NCBI GenBank assembly: GCA_944472155.2 | Contig: OX235275.1 | Span: 56,437,228-56,501,227 of the forward strand | Reading direction: 5' to 3' | DNA: 64,000 nt | From: Trichobilharzia szidati | Taxonomy: Eukaryota > Platyhelminthes > Trematoda > Strigeidida > Schistosomatidae | In this document: one piece after another, positions 1-10,461 of the stretch | Position numbering within the stretch: the stretch's first letter is position 1 | Layout: the number at the start of each line of letters is the position of its first letter | Notes under the pieces: generated by a model | What the model was told of the DNA's origin: nothing | Database searches by the model: none | What the model saw: only the letters and a program-made list of their open reading frames with translations | Position numbers and translations under genes: made by a program

Positions 1-106
1 AAGTTGATTTATTCTTCGGGTACCTGAAACAGAAAGAGAGTTAGTGTTGCCTGACAGCAGAGCCCAGGGAACATCTGTTTGAGGCCAGTCACACACGGTC
101 TGTTTG

Positions 107-410
107 TGTGGTGAGAGCTGGCTGCTAGCCAAAGTTGGTAGACAGTAATTGACGTCAATGTTTATGTCCCCAATATTGGTGGTGAGAAAATGAGAACAAA
201 GGCTTTGCGTAGGCGGATACAGTTAGCATATGGATGATCTGACACAGCCACAAAGAGATGCAAGGTCAACTTCCTGTGAGAAACAACCAATCAAAAGACT
301 GTATTTTCTGCTAACAATAATCTATAATAATGTACATTAAAATCTATAAATATGTGTTGATTTTCCTTAATAAACGATCTGTTGCCTGGTCCTTGTCTTC
401 TGTTGTTACA
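107..410 (+). repeat. Solo LTR, family LTR-A (Gypsy-like), copy 1
   Basis: A 304-bp block starts TGTGGTGAGA and ends GTTACA, so it has the TG...CA ends of an LTR. It contains a TATAAATA box near 348 and an AATAAA signal near 370, a normal promoter and polyadenylation arrangement for an LTR. The same block occurs at 5752-6136 (plus), 53251-53579 (minus) and, as a 3' part, near 34665-34768. A 4-bp direct repeat TTTG flanks it (103-106 and 411-414), which fits a target-site duplication. No gag or pol lies beside it, so it is a solo LTR. Assignment to Gypsy rather than another LTR clade is inference. Confidence 0.7.
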
Positions 411-414
411 TTTG

Positions 415-845
415 AACTGGCTTTCTAGTTTAGTTTCGTATTGGTAACTTACTGCCGGTTACGGAACACCGTAGGTGGGGTAAGTAGGGATATACAATTT
501 TTGGGGTCGACTTTTTCTAACCCCTCTCTCTCCAGAGTGGAGAGACAGCATATGTGGCTGGCACGCTGGTCATATAAGGGACACACCTTAATACTGCTGC
601 TACATCCCTGTTCCTCAGCAGTACGACTTTGCCCACAGACTCCCAGCATAGTGTGAAAAATAAAATCCTACACTATGCTGGTAACTGGTTTTAGTCCAAT
701 CACTATCCTCACAATCTTCCTGGTACGGTAAGACCTGCAGGAACAATAGTTCTAGACAGTGTAGCTTGTTGGGTCATTGCGATATACAAGCCCGACCGCA
801 ACGTCAAAGTAGCAGTTATCGGTCGGGTGTGTTTCAGTAGGCAAT
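415..845. other. Unassigned stretch with one perfect hairpin
   Basis: No convincing gene is seen. The two overlapping ORFs on opposite strands here (441-656 and 449-649) have no recognisable motif. A perfect 12-bp inverted repeat (643-654 and 670-681) encloses a 15-nt A-rich loop. Confidence 0.4.
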
Positions 846-849
846 AGCT

Positions 850-965
850 GGATATCAAGGTTGATCACGAATTGACTTCCAGTTAGGGAAACATTATAAA
901 CCAGCAGGGAGTACTGGATAGCTATTTCGCCCTTGTTTGAGACTCTTCAACAGTACGTACCTAGG
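850..965 (-). repeat. SINE-H1 3' fragment with hammerhead-like motif
   Basis: Read on the minus strand this is the tail of the SINE-H1 family: a GTACTG stem strand, a GAAGAGTC box, GGGCGAAA, and then CCAGTACTCC. It matches the tails of the copies at 3190-3515 and 54714-55105. The tRNA-like head is missing. Confidence 0.65.
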
Positions 966-1099
966 ACCCTAGCACGAGGAAGGGCAGTCGGCCTTCAACG
1001 TTTTCCGAAACTTAAATTAATTCAATGATCAATCTTAAAATCAATCAAATGCCTGCAAACTCAACACTAGGCAACCCTCTAGACTCATCAGGGAAACGG

Positions 1100-3035
1100 G
1101 TGGGAGAAGGCAAATCATAAGTGAGACTATTTGTGAGAAAAATGGCTCCTTAATTAGCTACCAGGATAGACGCCTCGAACGCTGGAAAGAACACTTCGAG
1201 GAACAGTTTAACTTGCCTACAGCCACACTGAGCCTCCCCGTCATCCAGCACACACCCGAATGGGACATAGACACTGGCCCGCCATCTGTAAGTGAGGTCA
1301 CCAAAGCAATCTGTAATTTGAAACGAGGCAAAGCGGCAGGACCCGATGGAATTATTCCGGAGGTGTTTAAATATGGGGGTGACATACTAGTATATGCTTT
1401 AACTAAGGTACTAGGCAACGTCTGGGAATCAGAGACGGTTCCATCAGACTGGGGTAAGTCACTCATTATACCAGTATTCAAGAAGGGAGACAAGTCCTCA
1501 TGTGATAATCATAGAGGAATCAGCCTAACGAACATAGTCTCTAAAATCCTAGGCTCAGTAATCATGAACAGACTAAGACGAACTCGGAAGGAACAAACGA
1601 GGGAAAATCAAGCGGGCTTTAGGCCAGGTAGAGGGTGCATAGATCATATCTTCACTCTCCGACAGATCCTAGAACATAGACACACTTCTAGGCGTCCAAC
1701 AATTGCTATATTTCTTGACTTGAAGGCGGCCTTCGACTCCGTGGATCGAGAGGTACTATGGCAATGTTTGACTGTGAAGGGAGTGCCAAGAAAGTACATT
1801 GCACTAATCAAGGCACTCTACTCAAACTCACGTAACTGTGTAAGGGCTTATGGGGAATTGTCATCTGAATTGATAACAACCAGTGGTGTCCGTCAAGGAT
1901 GTCCACTTTCCCCATTTCTGTTTAACTTCATCATAGATATGCTAATGGAAGTATCCTTAACTGAACTTAACGACTTAGGAATCGACTTGCTACCAGGGAA
2001 TAGTCTTATAGACTTACAATACGCAGACGACATAGTCCTGTTAGGGGAGGACGCTGACAAAATGCAGAGTCTTCTGAACACCTTGAGCAGCAATCTTCGT
2101 ATGTTTGGCATGCGATTCGCCCCTGTGAAATGTAAGATGCTGCTACAGGACTGAACTACGTCAACTCCTAGCTTAGTGATAGGGAGTGAAGTGATTGAAC
2201 ATGTTGACCACTTCACCTATTTGGGAAGTTGTATCAGCACCAACGGATTGACTGGTGACGAAATCACAGCACGGATCCAGAAAGCTTGGGCTGCTTTCAC
2301 TAACTTACACCGTCTCTGGCGTAGGCGTGACATCCGTCTGTCAACCAAGGGACGTGTATACTGCTCATCAGTTCGCTCCGTCCTTCTCTATGGTAGTGAG
2401 ACGTGGCCATTGAGAGCGGAAGACATGAAGAGATTGTCTGTTTTTGACCACAGATGTTTACGACCTCTTTCTCACGTTAGGTGGTATAATAAGGTAAGTA
2501 ATGTTGACGTTAGGCGTAGAGTGTTTGGCAAAGAGGGAAAATCAATCGAAGAGGCTATGAAGTTACATAGATTGAGATGGTTAGGCCACGTGCTGCGCAT
2601 GCCTAACCATCGTCTCCCCCGATGGGCATTACTAGCTGATATAGGTGCAGGTTGGAAAAGAGTAAGTGGTGGCCAAACAAAAACAGAGCCTCATCAATCC
2701 ATGAAATCCCTGACAGTTAAACTGAGTCAGGTAGGGAGATGCAGACTTCTGGGTTGGGGCCCTCGGGACTCTAAGAATCAATGGCTGGAGACAGTAGGTG
2801 ACATGGCTCAAAATCGTTGTCAATGGCTTACGCAGATGTATTCAGTCTCTTTAACCTTCATATTCCTTTCTACCATTACTCATTCTGTTTCACTCTTATA
2901 CTTATCTAAATTCTATTGATTCTCTTCTCTCATTTTCCTGTCTACCTTTGTGTGCATTTTGGAACGTGGCAACTGGAACTGCTGCACTTCGGTGCCAAGT
3001 TCTATGTTGAATCCAGCAGCAGCAAACTTATCACC
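1100..3035 (+). pseudogene. RTE-clade non-LTR retrotransposon, family RTE-A, RT and C-terminal part (broken)
   Basis: Reverse transcriptase of a non-LTR element, copying element RNA at the target site. Visible RT motifs in order are AAGPDGIIPEVFKYGG (about 1340-1380), FLDLKAAFDSVDRE (about 1710), RQGCPLSPFLFNFIIDM (about 1890) and the catalytic YADD (about 2020). The frame is open upstream of 1213 to about 1100, so the first ATG-like codon is not the true start, and the endonuclease domain is missing (5' truncated). A single TGA at 2152-2154 breaks the frame. The same frame continues from 2155 to 2919 with the conserved C-terminal region (HVDHFTYLGSC, LRWLGHVLRMP). A 3' untranslated tail runs to about 3035. 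The RTE assignment rests on overall motif style; clade-level certainty is moderate. Confidence 0.85.
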
Positions 3036-3184
3036 TGAAAATAGCTAGGTATGAGCTAATCCGACGTTAAGGGATGATAAAAGGTCATGACATCTCCTTT
3101 GTTTGTTTGTTTATTTAACACTCCAATAACCAACATTGTCGACGTTGATTTACTGAACAAATCATTCGAAAAGATATTCACTGT

Positions 3185-3515
3185 TCTGATGAAGTTGTGA
3201 CCAGTAGGGTGCAGCAGGTCGGGTGAGAGGACAAATAATTGCCGAAGATATTGGCTAGGGGTCGCGCTATGTCATGAACTGGCAGAAGTTAGAATTCATG
3301 GACTGGCCATTGGATCGGGTCCCAGTGACTTAATGGTATACGAGCTAGCTCGCCAGCCTTGTAACCAGAAGGTCCTGGGGTCGAATCCCGGTGGGTGCGT
3401 ACTGATGAAGAGTTCCAAACTAGGACGAAACAGCTGTTCAGTACTCCAAGGTTTTTCAATGGTTCTCATGATGAAATCCTGTAACCAATCAAATCCCTAC
3501 AAATCAACACTTAAA
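3185..3515 (+). repeat. SINE-H1, near full length, tRNA-like head and hammerhead-like tail
   Basis: The copy has a tRNA-like head with a B box (GGGTCGAATCCC near 3381), followed by a hammerhead-like tail at about 3400-3450. The tail has a GTACTG/CAGTAC stem I, a GATGAAGAGTTCC...GGACGAAAC core region, and an ACAGCTGT palindrome as the short stem III. The 5' part (3195-3300) matches those of copies near 10340-10461 and 58925-59250. It is probably transcribed by RNA polymerase III (inference from the boxes). Confidence 0.75.
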
Positions 3516-3519
3516 AATC

Positions 3520-3985
3520 ATAACGATTTATTGATATACAGGACGATTTTTAGACATATAAGCAATGAATAATGCTCACGTTAAGCTTCTGTATATTTTG
3601 CATTGCCAAGGCCTTGGAGATTCGGATGAAAAACTCCGATATATGTACACAGAAGAAACTTCCCCATTTCCTCATTCTTTCCATTGTGGGTATAATTCCA
3701 AGTTCAACTATTCTGTGCATTTTTTGTATGATATTTTAGTAACATCATTTTCTTAACTAACCCTTTATTTACTCTTTCTACCTACTACCACATAATTTAC
3801 TTTTGGACACTTGTCTCCAAGTTCTTTTATTAACATCCTATTTTTTCGTACATCTTTCATATTACGTAACCCTGGTCAAGACTTACTAATGTTCACCCCC
3901 CTCCCTAGTTACAATTTGATTATTCATCATATTTTTTGAAATATTTTGATGACGTAAACAATTATCATTATTATTATTGTTTCAT
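3520..3985. other. AT-rich stretch, no gene seen
   Basis: Low-complexity AT-rich DNA, ending in an ATT trinucleotide run that adjoins the 3' end of the RTE-B copy. The short ORFs have no recognisable motif. Confidence 0.4.
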
Positions 3986-5000
3986 TTAATTCCTACAGGA
4001 ACATAGGGCTTCAGTCGCGCGTCTCCATTGCGTTCGGTTCTCTGCTAGAGTCTTCACCTGGCTCCATGTCTGCCCAAACGTTTTCATCTCCTCTTCACAT
4101 GACCTCCTCCAAGTCACCCTTGCACTGACGACCAACTCGCCGCTTTCCTTTCGGGTTCCACTCGAGCAATGGCTTGTCTAGTGATGGTTTCCTCAGAGTA
4201 TGGGCAATCCATCTCCATTCGCTCCTGCATATTTGTTTCACAATCGGTTCCTGGTTGGTTCGCTCCCAGAAATCTCTGTTGCTGATCTTTTCTGGCCATC
4301 TGATCTTGAGTATTGAGCGAAGACAACTGTTAATGAAGGTCTTTAGTTTGTTTGAGATGCTCTTTATGACGCGTCAAGTTTCCGATCCGTATAGTAAGTA
4401 GCAGTGACTTCACATTGGAGTTGAAAATCCTGATCTCATTTTTCATGCTGAGTGCTGTTGACCTCCACACAGACTTGAGAGTAGTGAAAGCTTGTCTTAC
4501 TTTTCCGATCCTTGCTTTGATATCCTCGTCAGTTCCGCCTGTAGTTGAAACGATGCTTCTCAGGTAGGTAAAAGAGGTTGTTTCTTTCAGGTTCCTCCCA
4601 TTTATGCTGATTGTTGTCAGTTGTTGTTGTTGTTGTTGCTGTTGGTAGTGTTGCCCAGGAATCTTCATCACCTCTGTTTTATCTATGTTCACCTGAAGTC
4701 CAATCTTTGATGCTTCTTCTATCGCCAACTTGTTACTTTTCACTTGCATATCTTCCAGTTTGTGGGAAATCAGACATATATCATCGGCGAAGTCCAGATC
4801 CTCCAAGTTTTTTGTGTGAGTCCATTTTATGCTTGTTTCCTCATTGCCCACTGTTTGCCGCATTATCCAATCTACAGCAATCAGGAATATCATTGGCGAT
4901 ACTACTATCGCAAAAGTAAAGACAGCCTTGTCTTACTCCCGTCTTCACTTCGAAGGATTCCGTATGTTTCCCGTTGTGGATTACGTAAACAATAACCGTA
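3985..5000 (-). pseudogene. RTE-clade retrotransposon, family RTE-B (SR2-like), 3' part
   Basis: Read on the minus strand, an RT fragment contains MIFLIAVDWIMRQTV, the FADDICLISHKLEDMQ catalytic box, and a downstream C-terminal region (IRIGNLTRHK). It ends in a conserved 3' tail (AAGCCCTATGTTCC...) followed by an ATT/AAT trinucleotide run, a typical RTE ending. A glutamine run near 4620-4645 comes from an expanded CAA repeat. Frames shift at several points, so it is dead. Other copies of the family lie at 36440-37640, 39140-39510, 40365-41915, 53755-53960, 59835-61140 and 62820-64000. Confidence 0.85.
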
Positions 5001-5004
5001 ACTA

Positions 5005-5185
5005 ATTTTCTATTCTTGTTTGACAAATCTAATGTACACACACATACATAAATAATTATATATAATTGCGACTGTACAGCTAGCTAAGTGAATGAATTCG
5101 CTGGTGAAAAGAGACTCTTTCCTGAACTGTTTGTTCATATATTTTATGCCTGGGATGGGTAATTTTTCGTGAATAATGTTCAGGT
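5005..5185 (+). repeat. Terminal fragment of the foldback-associated repeat
   Basis: Shares TTTGACAAATCTAATGTACA, a TGTACAGCTA box and GAAAAGAGACTCTT with 12645-12790 and, in reverse, with 45415-45560. Similar ends also lie downstream of PLE tails (33440-33530, 47940-48010), so this may be the end of a PLE-related unit (inference). Confidence 0.5.
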
Positions 5186-5319
5186 GAATGATAAATTATG
5201 CGAAGACATTATTATTTAGTCACAGTAAGGCTTATTCAGTGCACAGTTGCATAGAACATGAGACACTTAATATCATAACAAATATTTACTTGAATGAGGA
5301 GCAAAACCAAACAATTTAC

Positions 5320-5393
5320 CTCAGTAGTAATGTTCTCAAGTTGACAAGATCTCCAATTTCATCAGGTAATCCCAACAACTGATTGTCATGTAA
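5320..5393 (-). CDS. LRRC40: LRRC40-like leucine-rich-repeat protein, internal exon (third recognised)
   Basis: This 74-nt minus-strand exon has an acceptor (pyrimidine-rich tract then AG just above 5393) and a GTAAAT donor just below 5320. It begins in phase 0 and leaves 2 nt for the next exon. The encoded leucine-rich repeat reads LHDNQLLGLPDEIG, then DLVNLRTLLL. Joined to the upstream exon (9371-9567) it completes an LRR of the form LTHLD-LHDNQLLGLP, matching the repeat order of LRRC40 proteins. The next exon was not found between 1 and 5319, which is mostly transposon, so the gene probably continues past the window start. The function of LRRC40 is poorly defined. Confidence 0.75.
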
Positions 5394-5751
5394 CTGTTTT
5401 AAAATGAATGAAAGAGAGGAAATTGGTTAAAACACAGGGAATAAACGTAATACGAAAGGTACATCCCATTGATCGAATGCGCGTTTAACCTAACGCATAT
5501 TATCCATAGATAGTCAGTGCTTCTATTTAGTTTAAAAAAGGTGTCGCGTCAGCTAAAGCATCTCTAATAGGTCATTACTGACATTCGTCAACACCTGACT
5601 CCTTCACCCGATACTGAGGATCAGACAACTAGCCTGGAAGGATAAACAGCATCGAACTCTGACATGCAGCAAACCGGACAAGAATCCACTACCAACTAAG
5701 TATACGAAAAGAAATGGAAACAGACTTGACCTATGCTGAAGAAGCCTTCAG

Positions 5752-6136
5752 TGTGGTGAGAAACGCCAGGCTCTTGAAAGAAACACGAATGCCAATCTGT
5801 CTGCAGGCCAGAATTGTAGACAACAATTGACGTCAATGCTACGTTCCAAATCAGGATCATCAGAAAAAACAATAACAAAGCTTAAGCTTGAGGAACTCAC
5901 CAACCAATCACAGCAGACTTAACGAGTGGAAATACGATTCTCAGATATATGGCTTAACCTTCTAAGAAACAGTCACAAGCAGTACGGAATAACCTTCAGC
6001 AAGAAAACAACCAATCAGAAAGCGTTGCGTCTCTGCTACCAATAACGCTAATAATAATGTACATAAAAATCTATAAATACCTCTTGATTTTCTGAATAAA
6101 CGATCTGTTGCCTGGCCCTTGTCTTCTGTCGTTACA
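5752..6136 (+). repeat. Solo LTR, family LTR-A, copy 2
   Basis: The same TGTGGTGAGA start and GTTACA end as copy 1, with a TATAAATA box near 6073 and AATAAA near 6097. At 385 bp it is longer than copy 1. No clear target-site duplication is seen (flanks TCAG and AATC). It sits in the intron of the LRRC40-like gene, antisense to it. Confidence 0.7.
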
Positions 6137-6925
6137 AATCGACGAGCTGGATGTGTCTCTAAGGGTGACGTGTAGAAGATCATGTGAACAGGGAAGGAAA
6201 GCATATGGGCAATCAGTGAGCCAGATGAAAGTGATACTAGTGGACGCAGTTAGATGGAGATGTTCCGCTGAGGCCATTATCACCCACTCAGAACATAAGG
6301 AATGATTGATAATTATAAGAATCAAAATGAAATAAGTACATTAGGAAGGAGAAGACCAGCGACGATAACAGCCTTGCGAAATACGTGCTGCAAGTATATT
6401 TGTAGGACACTAAGTACTCGATTTTACTACTGTTTATGTTAGTGTTGACAACCAATATAAAAGAACTACAGAGTTAAAATCTTGTCAAGAATAACTGAAT
6501 AAAAAACAACAACTAAAATCCACAAGTTATGCAACTTTCAGAGAAGCCAACAGTTAGACAAAACTAGAGGAATGCGATACACATACACTAGTTACTGCTA
6601 ACTAAATAATCGATATTTTAACTGTGTATTTTTTTGGCAGATGGAAAATCCATCAGAAATCTTATCAAACATCGAAATACTTATTACACACACATTCAAG
6701 AAAAAGATTGTGAAATGCAATTAGTACAAAAGCTTTTGTGGAGATGTGGCTTATGCATTCAATTGTCACTCAGTAGGTCTCAGGTTCGAATCCTAACTCC
6801 GACTCCTACTTCAGCCTGAGCGATTCCATATTGCCATCAGTATTTTCAATATTTGTTTTTGGTTGACACCATAATGGTGTTGATATTACTCACTTTATTA
6901 GTCGGTTCTAAGCCCCCCCCAAAAA
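6137..6925. other. Intronic stretch with one tRNA-like B box
   Basis: No gene is seen. A B-box-like GGTTCGAATCC near 6783, after a weak A-box-like region, suggests a decayed tRNA-derived SINE at about 6735-6820 rather than a tRNA gene, because no cloverleaf could be drawn. A C-run followed by an A-run lies at about 6910-6927. Confidence 0.35.
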
Positions 6926-6929
6926 AAGA

Positions 6930-8075
6930 GGGAGGGTTGAGCAAAGGGCTAGCCTTCAAAGAAGCCGGAGATAAAGCCACACAAATTGAAAGATGGAACT
7001 ACAAAGGACACCTTCACTGCAACCAACACAGCAAAAATTGGGAGACATCACGGATAGAAGAACACTGGGACTCTCTGAAAGTGATTTCGAAAGAGACCTG
7101 AATAGCTGTCTTAACAAGGAAGAAGACACAAAATAAAGAATGGCTTTCTATGGACACATGTACGCGAGTATAGGAGAGGGGGATGATGAGACAGAAAGTG
7201 AAGTGATGCAAAGATGGACAACGGAAGGAGAAGCTGAGGTTAATCTACAACGCAGTGAATATAGGAGTGATGATGAGTGCCAAGAGAGACAAAAGATGAT
7301 TCTACGACACACTGGCAACTCAAGCAGAACAGGCCACAGATAATCAGATCGTTATCCAGGAAGAGAGCAGAAAAGATAAAACCAATGAAAGGTAGTGAAG
7401 GGAACCTGATTACCGAAAAAGATCACTTCAAAAGACTCTTGAACCAGTCACCATTTGCAACTCGTCTAGAAATACCACCAATAGCCACAGACCTGTCGGC
7501 AAACACGAATCCTCCAAGGAAAGCAGAAGTTTTCAATGTCATAAAGTTACTAAAAGCCAACCTGGAAGGCAGAAGGACCAAACGGACCCCACTCCTCCAA
7601 AAGCACTGAAAACAGAACCAGAGACATCAGCAGATATCCTCACGCCACTATTGTGGAAGGTTTGGAAGTAAGGCTAGGAACCTACCGACTGAAAGAAAGT
7701 CTACCATATGAAACTACAGAAGAATGGTGACTTAAGACTCCCCCAAAATTGTCAGAGAATCAAGCTCCTGTACACTTTAAGCAAAATATGAAGTCGCATG
7801 ATCCTGGAGAGAATAAAAGATTCACTGGATGCACAACTCTACCTGAAACAAGTTGGATTCAGATAAAGTAAATCATGTACTGACCAAATTGCAACGCTAT
7901 GCCTCATAATCGAATAAACCGTAAAGTGGTAGTCAAATCCCTGTTTTAGCTTTATCGACTCTGGAAAGGTCTTCAACAGAGTTGACCGTGAAGTAATCTG
8001 GAATAGTTTTCAAGGCTACAGATTGTTTCACAAATATATCAGCCTCATACGAGTGAATAATGCATAGTTATCAAC
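6930..8075 (+). pseudogene. Degenerate RTE-type RT, N-terminal half
   Basis: Several frames carry decayed pieces of an RTE reverse transcriptase. A region near 7277-7609 leads into the RT and includes KAEVFNVIKLLKAN. Later pieces resemble the segment 'ILERIKDSLDAQL...QAGF...CTDQIATLR' of intact relatives (about 7790-7920). Stops and frameshifts are frequent. The copy lies within the LRRC40-like intron on the antisense strand. Confidence 0.6.
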
Positions 8076-8079
8076 TCAA

Positions 8080-8460
8080 AAGTTAATTTAAAACAATTAG
8101 TTCCCTTTGTAAATTTAGACAAAGCAGTAAGAAGATATAATTTGTCTGGATCGCGTAATTTATTTGTACTTTTTTAAAGGTAACTTTTATAGTCTGTCAG
8201 AAAGATATCCTGAATGTAGTCGAATACGGCATGTAGTCTTCTGACTATTAGGGAGGAGATACAAAAATTGAAGTCTTTCCTTTCACTTGGCCTTTGAAAA
8301 CGAAGAACCAAGTGTGCGTGTAGTCTGCGTCTAGATACTGTGCTGCTCTCATGGTTTAAAATAACAATAATTTTTGTATTCTCTCTAATTAACTATCCTA
8401 TTTATATACATCAGTTTTCAATATTGGTTATTAATTTTATTATAGTACTTGATTTTGAAA
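8080..8460. other. AT-rich stretch with one half of a direct repeat
   Basis: About 55 bp near 8116-8171 is repeated in the same orientation with changes at about 8637-8691. No gene is seen. Confidence 0.4.
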
Positions 8461-8467
8461 TGACAAA

Positions 8468-8640
8468 GACGATTTGTAGCTCAGGTGGATGATTTTGATG
8501 TGGTTGCGTTCTCTGAGCTAACTGGGTGGTTGAATTGCCATGCTGTCGTTCACTGTCCATCTAGACAACATCTTCAGTACAGATTTCAAGGTATGAAGTG
8601 AACTTATTTTGAATTCTCTATGAATGATGATATCATTTAG
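8468..8640 (-). repeat. PLE 3' tail with hammerhead-like motif
   Basis: On the minus strand this reads CTGAAGATGTTGTCTAGATGGACAG..., then an AGCTCAGAGAACGCAACCAC block and a CCACCTGAGCTACAAATC end. The order matches the tail behind the GIY-YIG fragment at 42640-43285 and the loose tail at 32765-32950. Confidence 0.55.
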
Positions 8641-8904
8641 ACAAAGTAATGAGAAGACGTAATTTATCTGTCTGAATCGTGTGATGTTGTATTTGCGCAA
8701 CACATGACGAACAATCTGATCCATCACACACGGACTTGTCGTTTATGAAATTAATAAAGAGTTAAGAGGTGAGGAAATAGACTTAGGTCAAGTTAAAAGG
8801 ACATATTGATGGTGAAAATAACAATGAAGATCATTAAACCAAATAGCAGAGGTAATAGTACATCCACCCTGGCTGGTATCAAAACAAGGTTTACCAAGGA
8901 AAGT

Positions 8905-9238
8905 TTAGTTATTGTGATGACGAATTGTTGCTTTGAACGCATAAGGGTGGCTTAAACTTCCTAATTGCCAGCTAGGGCTTTCACAAACTTTAGGATACGC
9001 TCTCCTCCAAAAAACACAGTTTATAGATAGGTTTAAAAGAAGTGTGACGACATCAATTTTATGTCCTTTCTGTATAACATGTTTTGCAATAGAAGAGCTA
9101 GGTCGCCTGTTCTCACCATTAATAGGCTGTGAGGAATATGCTCTAAAGCCAGGCCTTACTTGTAGAGACCGACCAGTCCTGCCTATGTGTGTGTGTGTGC
9201 GTCCACACGTACATTCGAATTGGTAAATTCCGACAAAT
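8905..9238 (-). pseudogene. PLE GIY-YIG endonuclease fragment
   Basis: The minus-strand frame reads YQFECTCG, then an interrupted HIGRTGRSLQVR. This is the cysteine-rich entry and the GIY-YIG core (YIGRTGR in intact copies) of the C-terminal endonuclease of Penelope-like elements. A CA-rich run has replaced the first Y of YIG and inserted residues (RTHTHI). The frame continues through SSSIAKHVIQKGHKIDVV, consistent with the H/K-rich second half. The RT is absent. Confidence 0.7.
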
Positions 9239-9370
9239 TACGTCTCCTTATTGCTTTGTCAAAAGTTAATAGAAAGGCATAATGAGAAGAAGAAAAAAAT
9301 ACTCTTAAAGACTTCAATAAACCATCAGACGATTATTTAATTTCTTACAAACAAAAAACAAACAACTTAC

Positions 9371-9567
9371 ATCCAGATGAGTCAGTGTATCCAGCTTGTT
9401 TATGCCGCCTTCAATTGTCGTCAGCTGATTCGTGGCTAAATTCAACTTTGTGATAGGTTGTGTCTCCCACCAACGACAATCATCTCCAGCGGTATTTTCA
9501 AAATTCACCGTCTGATCTCTTTGTTCACATGGTAATGGTGTATTCAACTCCCAAACTATACTTGGCA
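9371..9567 (-). CDS. LRRC40: LRRC40-like leucine-rich-repeat protein, internal exon (second recognised)
   Basis: This 197-nt minus-strand exon follows a strong acceptor (TTCTCTATTTCTATTCAG) and ends at GAT|GTAAGT. It starts with 2 nt of a split codon that pairs with the single G left by the exon at 12874-12956 to make valine, so the two join as LQS-VPSIVW. The protein contains VPSIVWELNTPL, a WW-containing linker (CRWWETQPITKLNL) and a first leucine-rich repeat (LNLATNQLTTIEGGINKLD). LRRC40 family members have the same order: 'LNLS..L..VP..VW', a WW(E) segment, then the LRRs. An ATG further upstream in the same frame lies in the intron and is not a start. Confidence 0.8.
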
Positions 9568-9954
9568 CTGAATAGAAATAGAGAAGCAGAGAAACGAAAA
9601 ACATCAACCTAAATAGAATCATAACAGCAGAAGGCAAAATACGGAAGCCAAATGTACAATTTCAAATTGATCAAACAGCTATTTATATCTACGCTGTTTA
9701 TATTCTTTAACCACTCACTGACCGTGTAATTTCGGCTTACATTAAATGACATGAAATAGAATGTTCACATACATATGTAGCATTCTGCTGCTAATACAGT
9801 GTTGAAGCGTGGGAATATGTGAGAATAATATTCCGTTGGCATACATTATCTGTATCACACCACCACAGAATAAGATTTAAAGCATTAAAGGATGGTTGTG
9901 CGAAGCTGTATTCTAGATTACCAACCCTGAACATGAGTTCAGGATAATCATCTA

Positions 9955-10335
9955 TTGAATCCATGCTAACTTGTCGCGTTTTCTTCGTTATTGACTTCCA
10001 AGGACAGCCAAGGCCTTGGCCATTTACAAATTTAAGTCAGACCTTTGTGTACAAAAGAAGTATGTACAAACCCTACATCTGCCTTGGCCTTAGAGGGACA
10101 AACATTTATTTATTTTGTTTATTTAGTTAATCTATGTACCTTTCCCTTATTACTACGATTATTAATATTAATATTATTATTATTACTATTCTCACTTTGA
10201 ATTGTGTCCGCTTTTCATTCTAAATCCAAAATCTTTTTAACAATATTGAATTCTATCTTATCAAATTTCACACCATGTTATGTAACATTTTATATTCGCC
10301 TACTAATCCTAGAATTATGCATCTTTTTCCAGCAC
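9955..10335 (+). repeat. Dispersed repeat, inverted relative to 33690-34085
   Basis: The block from ATCCATGCTAAC through the CCAAGGCCTTGG palindrome and TATTCGCCTACTAATCCTAG recurs in reverse at 33690-34085. There it lies behind a PLE GIY-YIG fragment, so it may be PLE 3' untranslated sequence (inference). Confidence 0.55.
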
Positions 10336-10339
10336 CTAT

Positions 10340-10461
10340 ACATCTTATGAAGGTGAAGCAGTAACTCTTCGAAGAAGACATTGCGAAGTGGTCGCGCTAT
10401 GTCATGAATCGGCAGAAGTTAGAATTCAAGGGCTGGCCAGTGGATCGGGTGCCAGTGGCTG
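10340..10461 (+). repeat. SINE-H1 5' fragment joined to RTE-A
   Basis: The block matches the 5' part of SINE-H1 (AGAAGACATTGCGAAGTG, GCAGAAGTTAGAATTCA, GGATCGGGTGCCAGTGGCT). It stops where RTE-A coding sequence begins, leaving no tRNA-like head or tail. Confidence 0.6.

Noticed and set aside
4611..4650. Polyglutamine tract as a protein feature
   Set aside because: It is a trinucleotide expansion in a dead RTE-B copy, shared in shorter form at 41075 and 61070.
6735..6820. Possible tRNA gene (B box GGTTCGAATCC)
   Set aside because: No acceptor stem or anticodon arm could be drawn; more likely a decayed SINE head.
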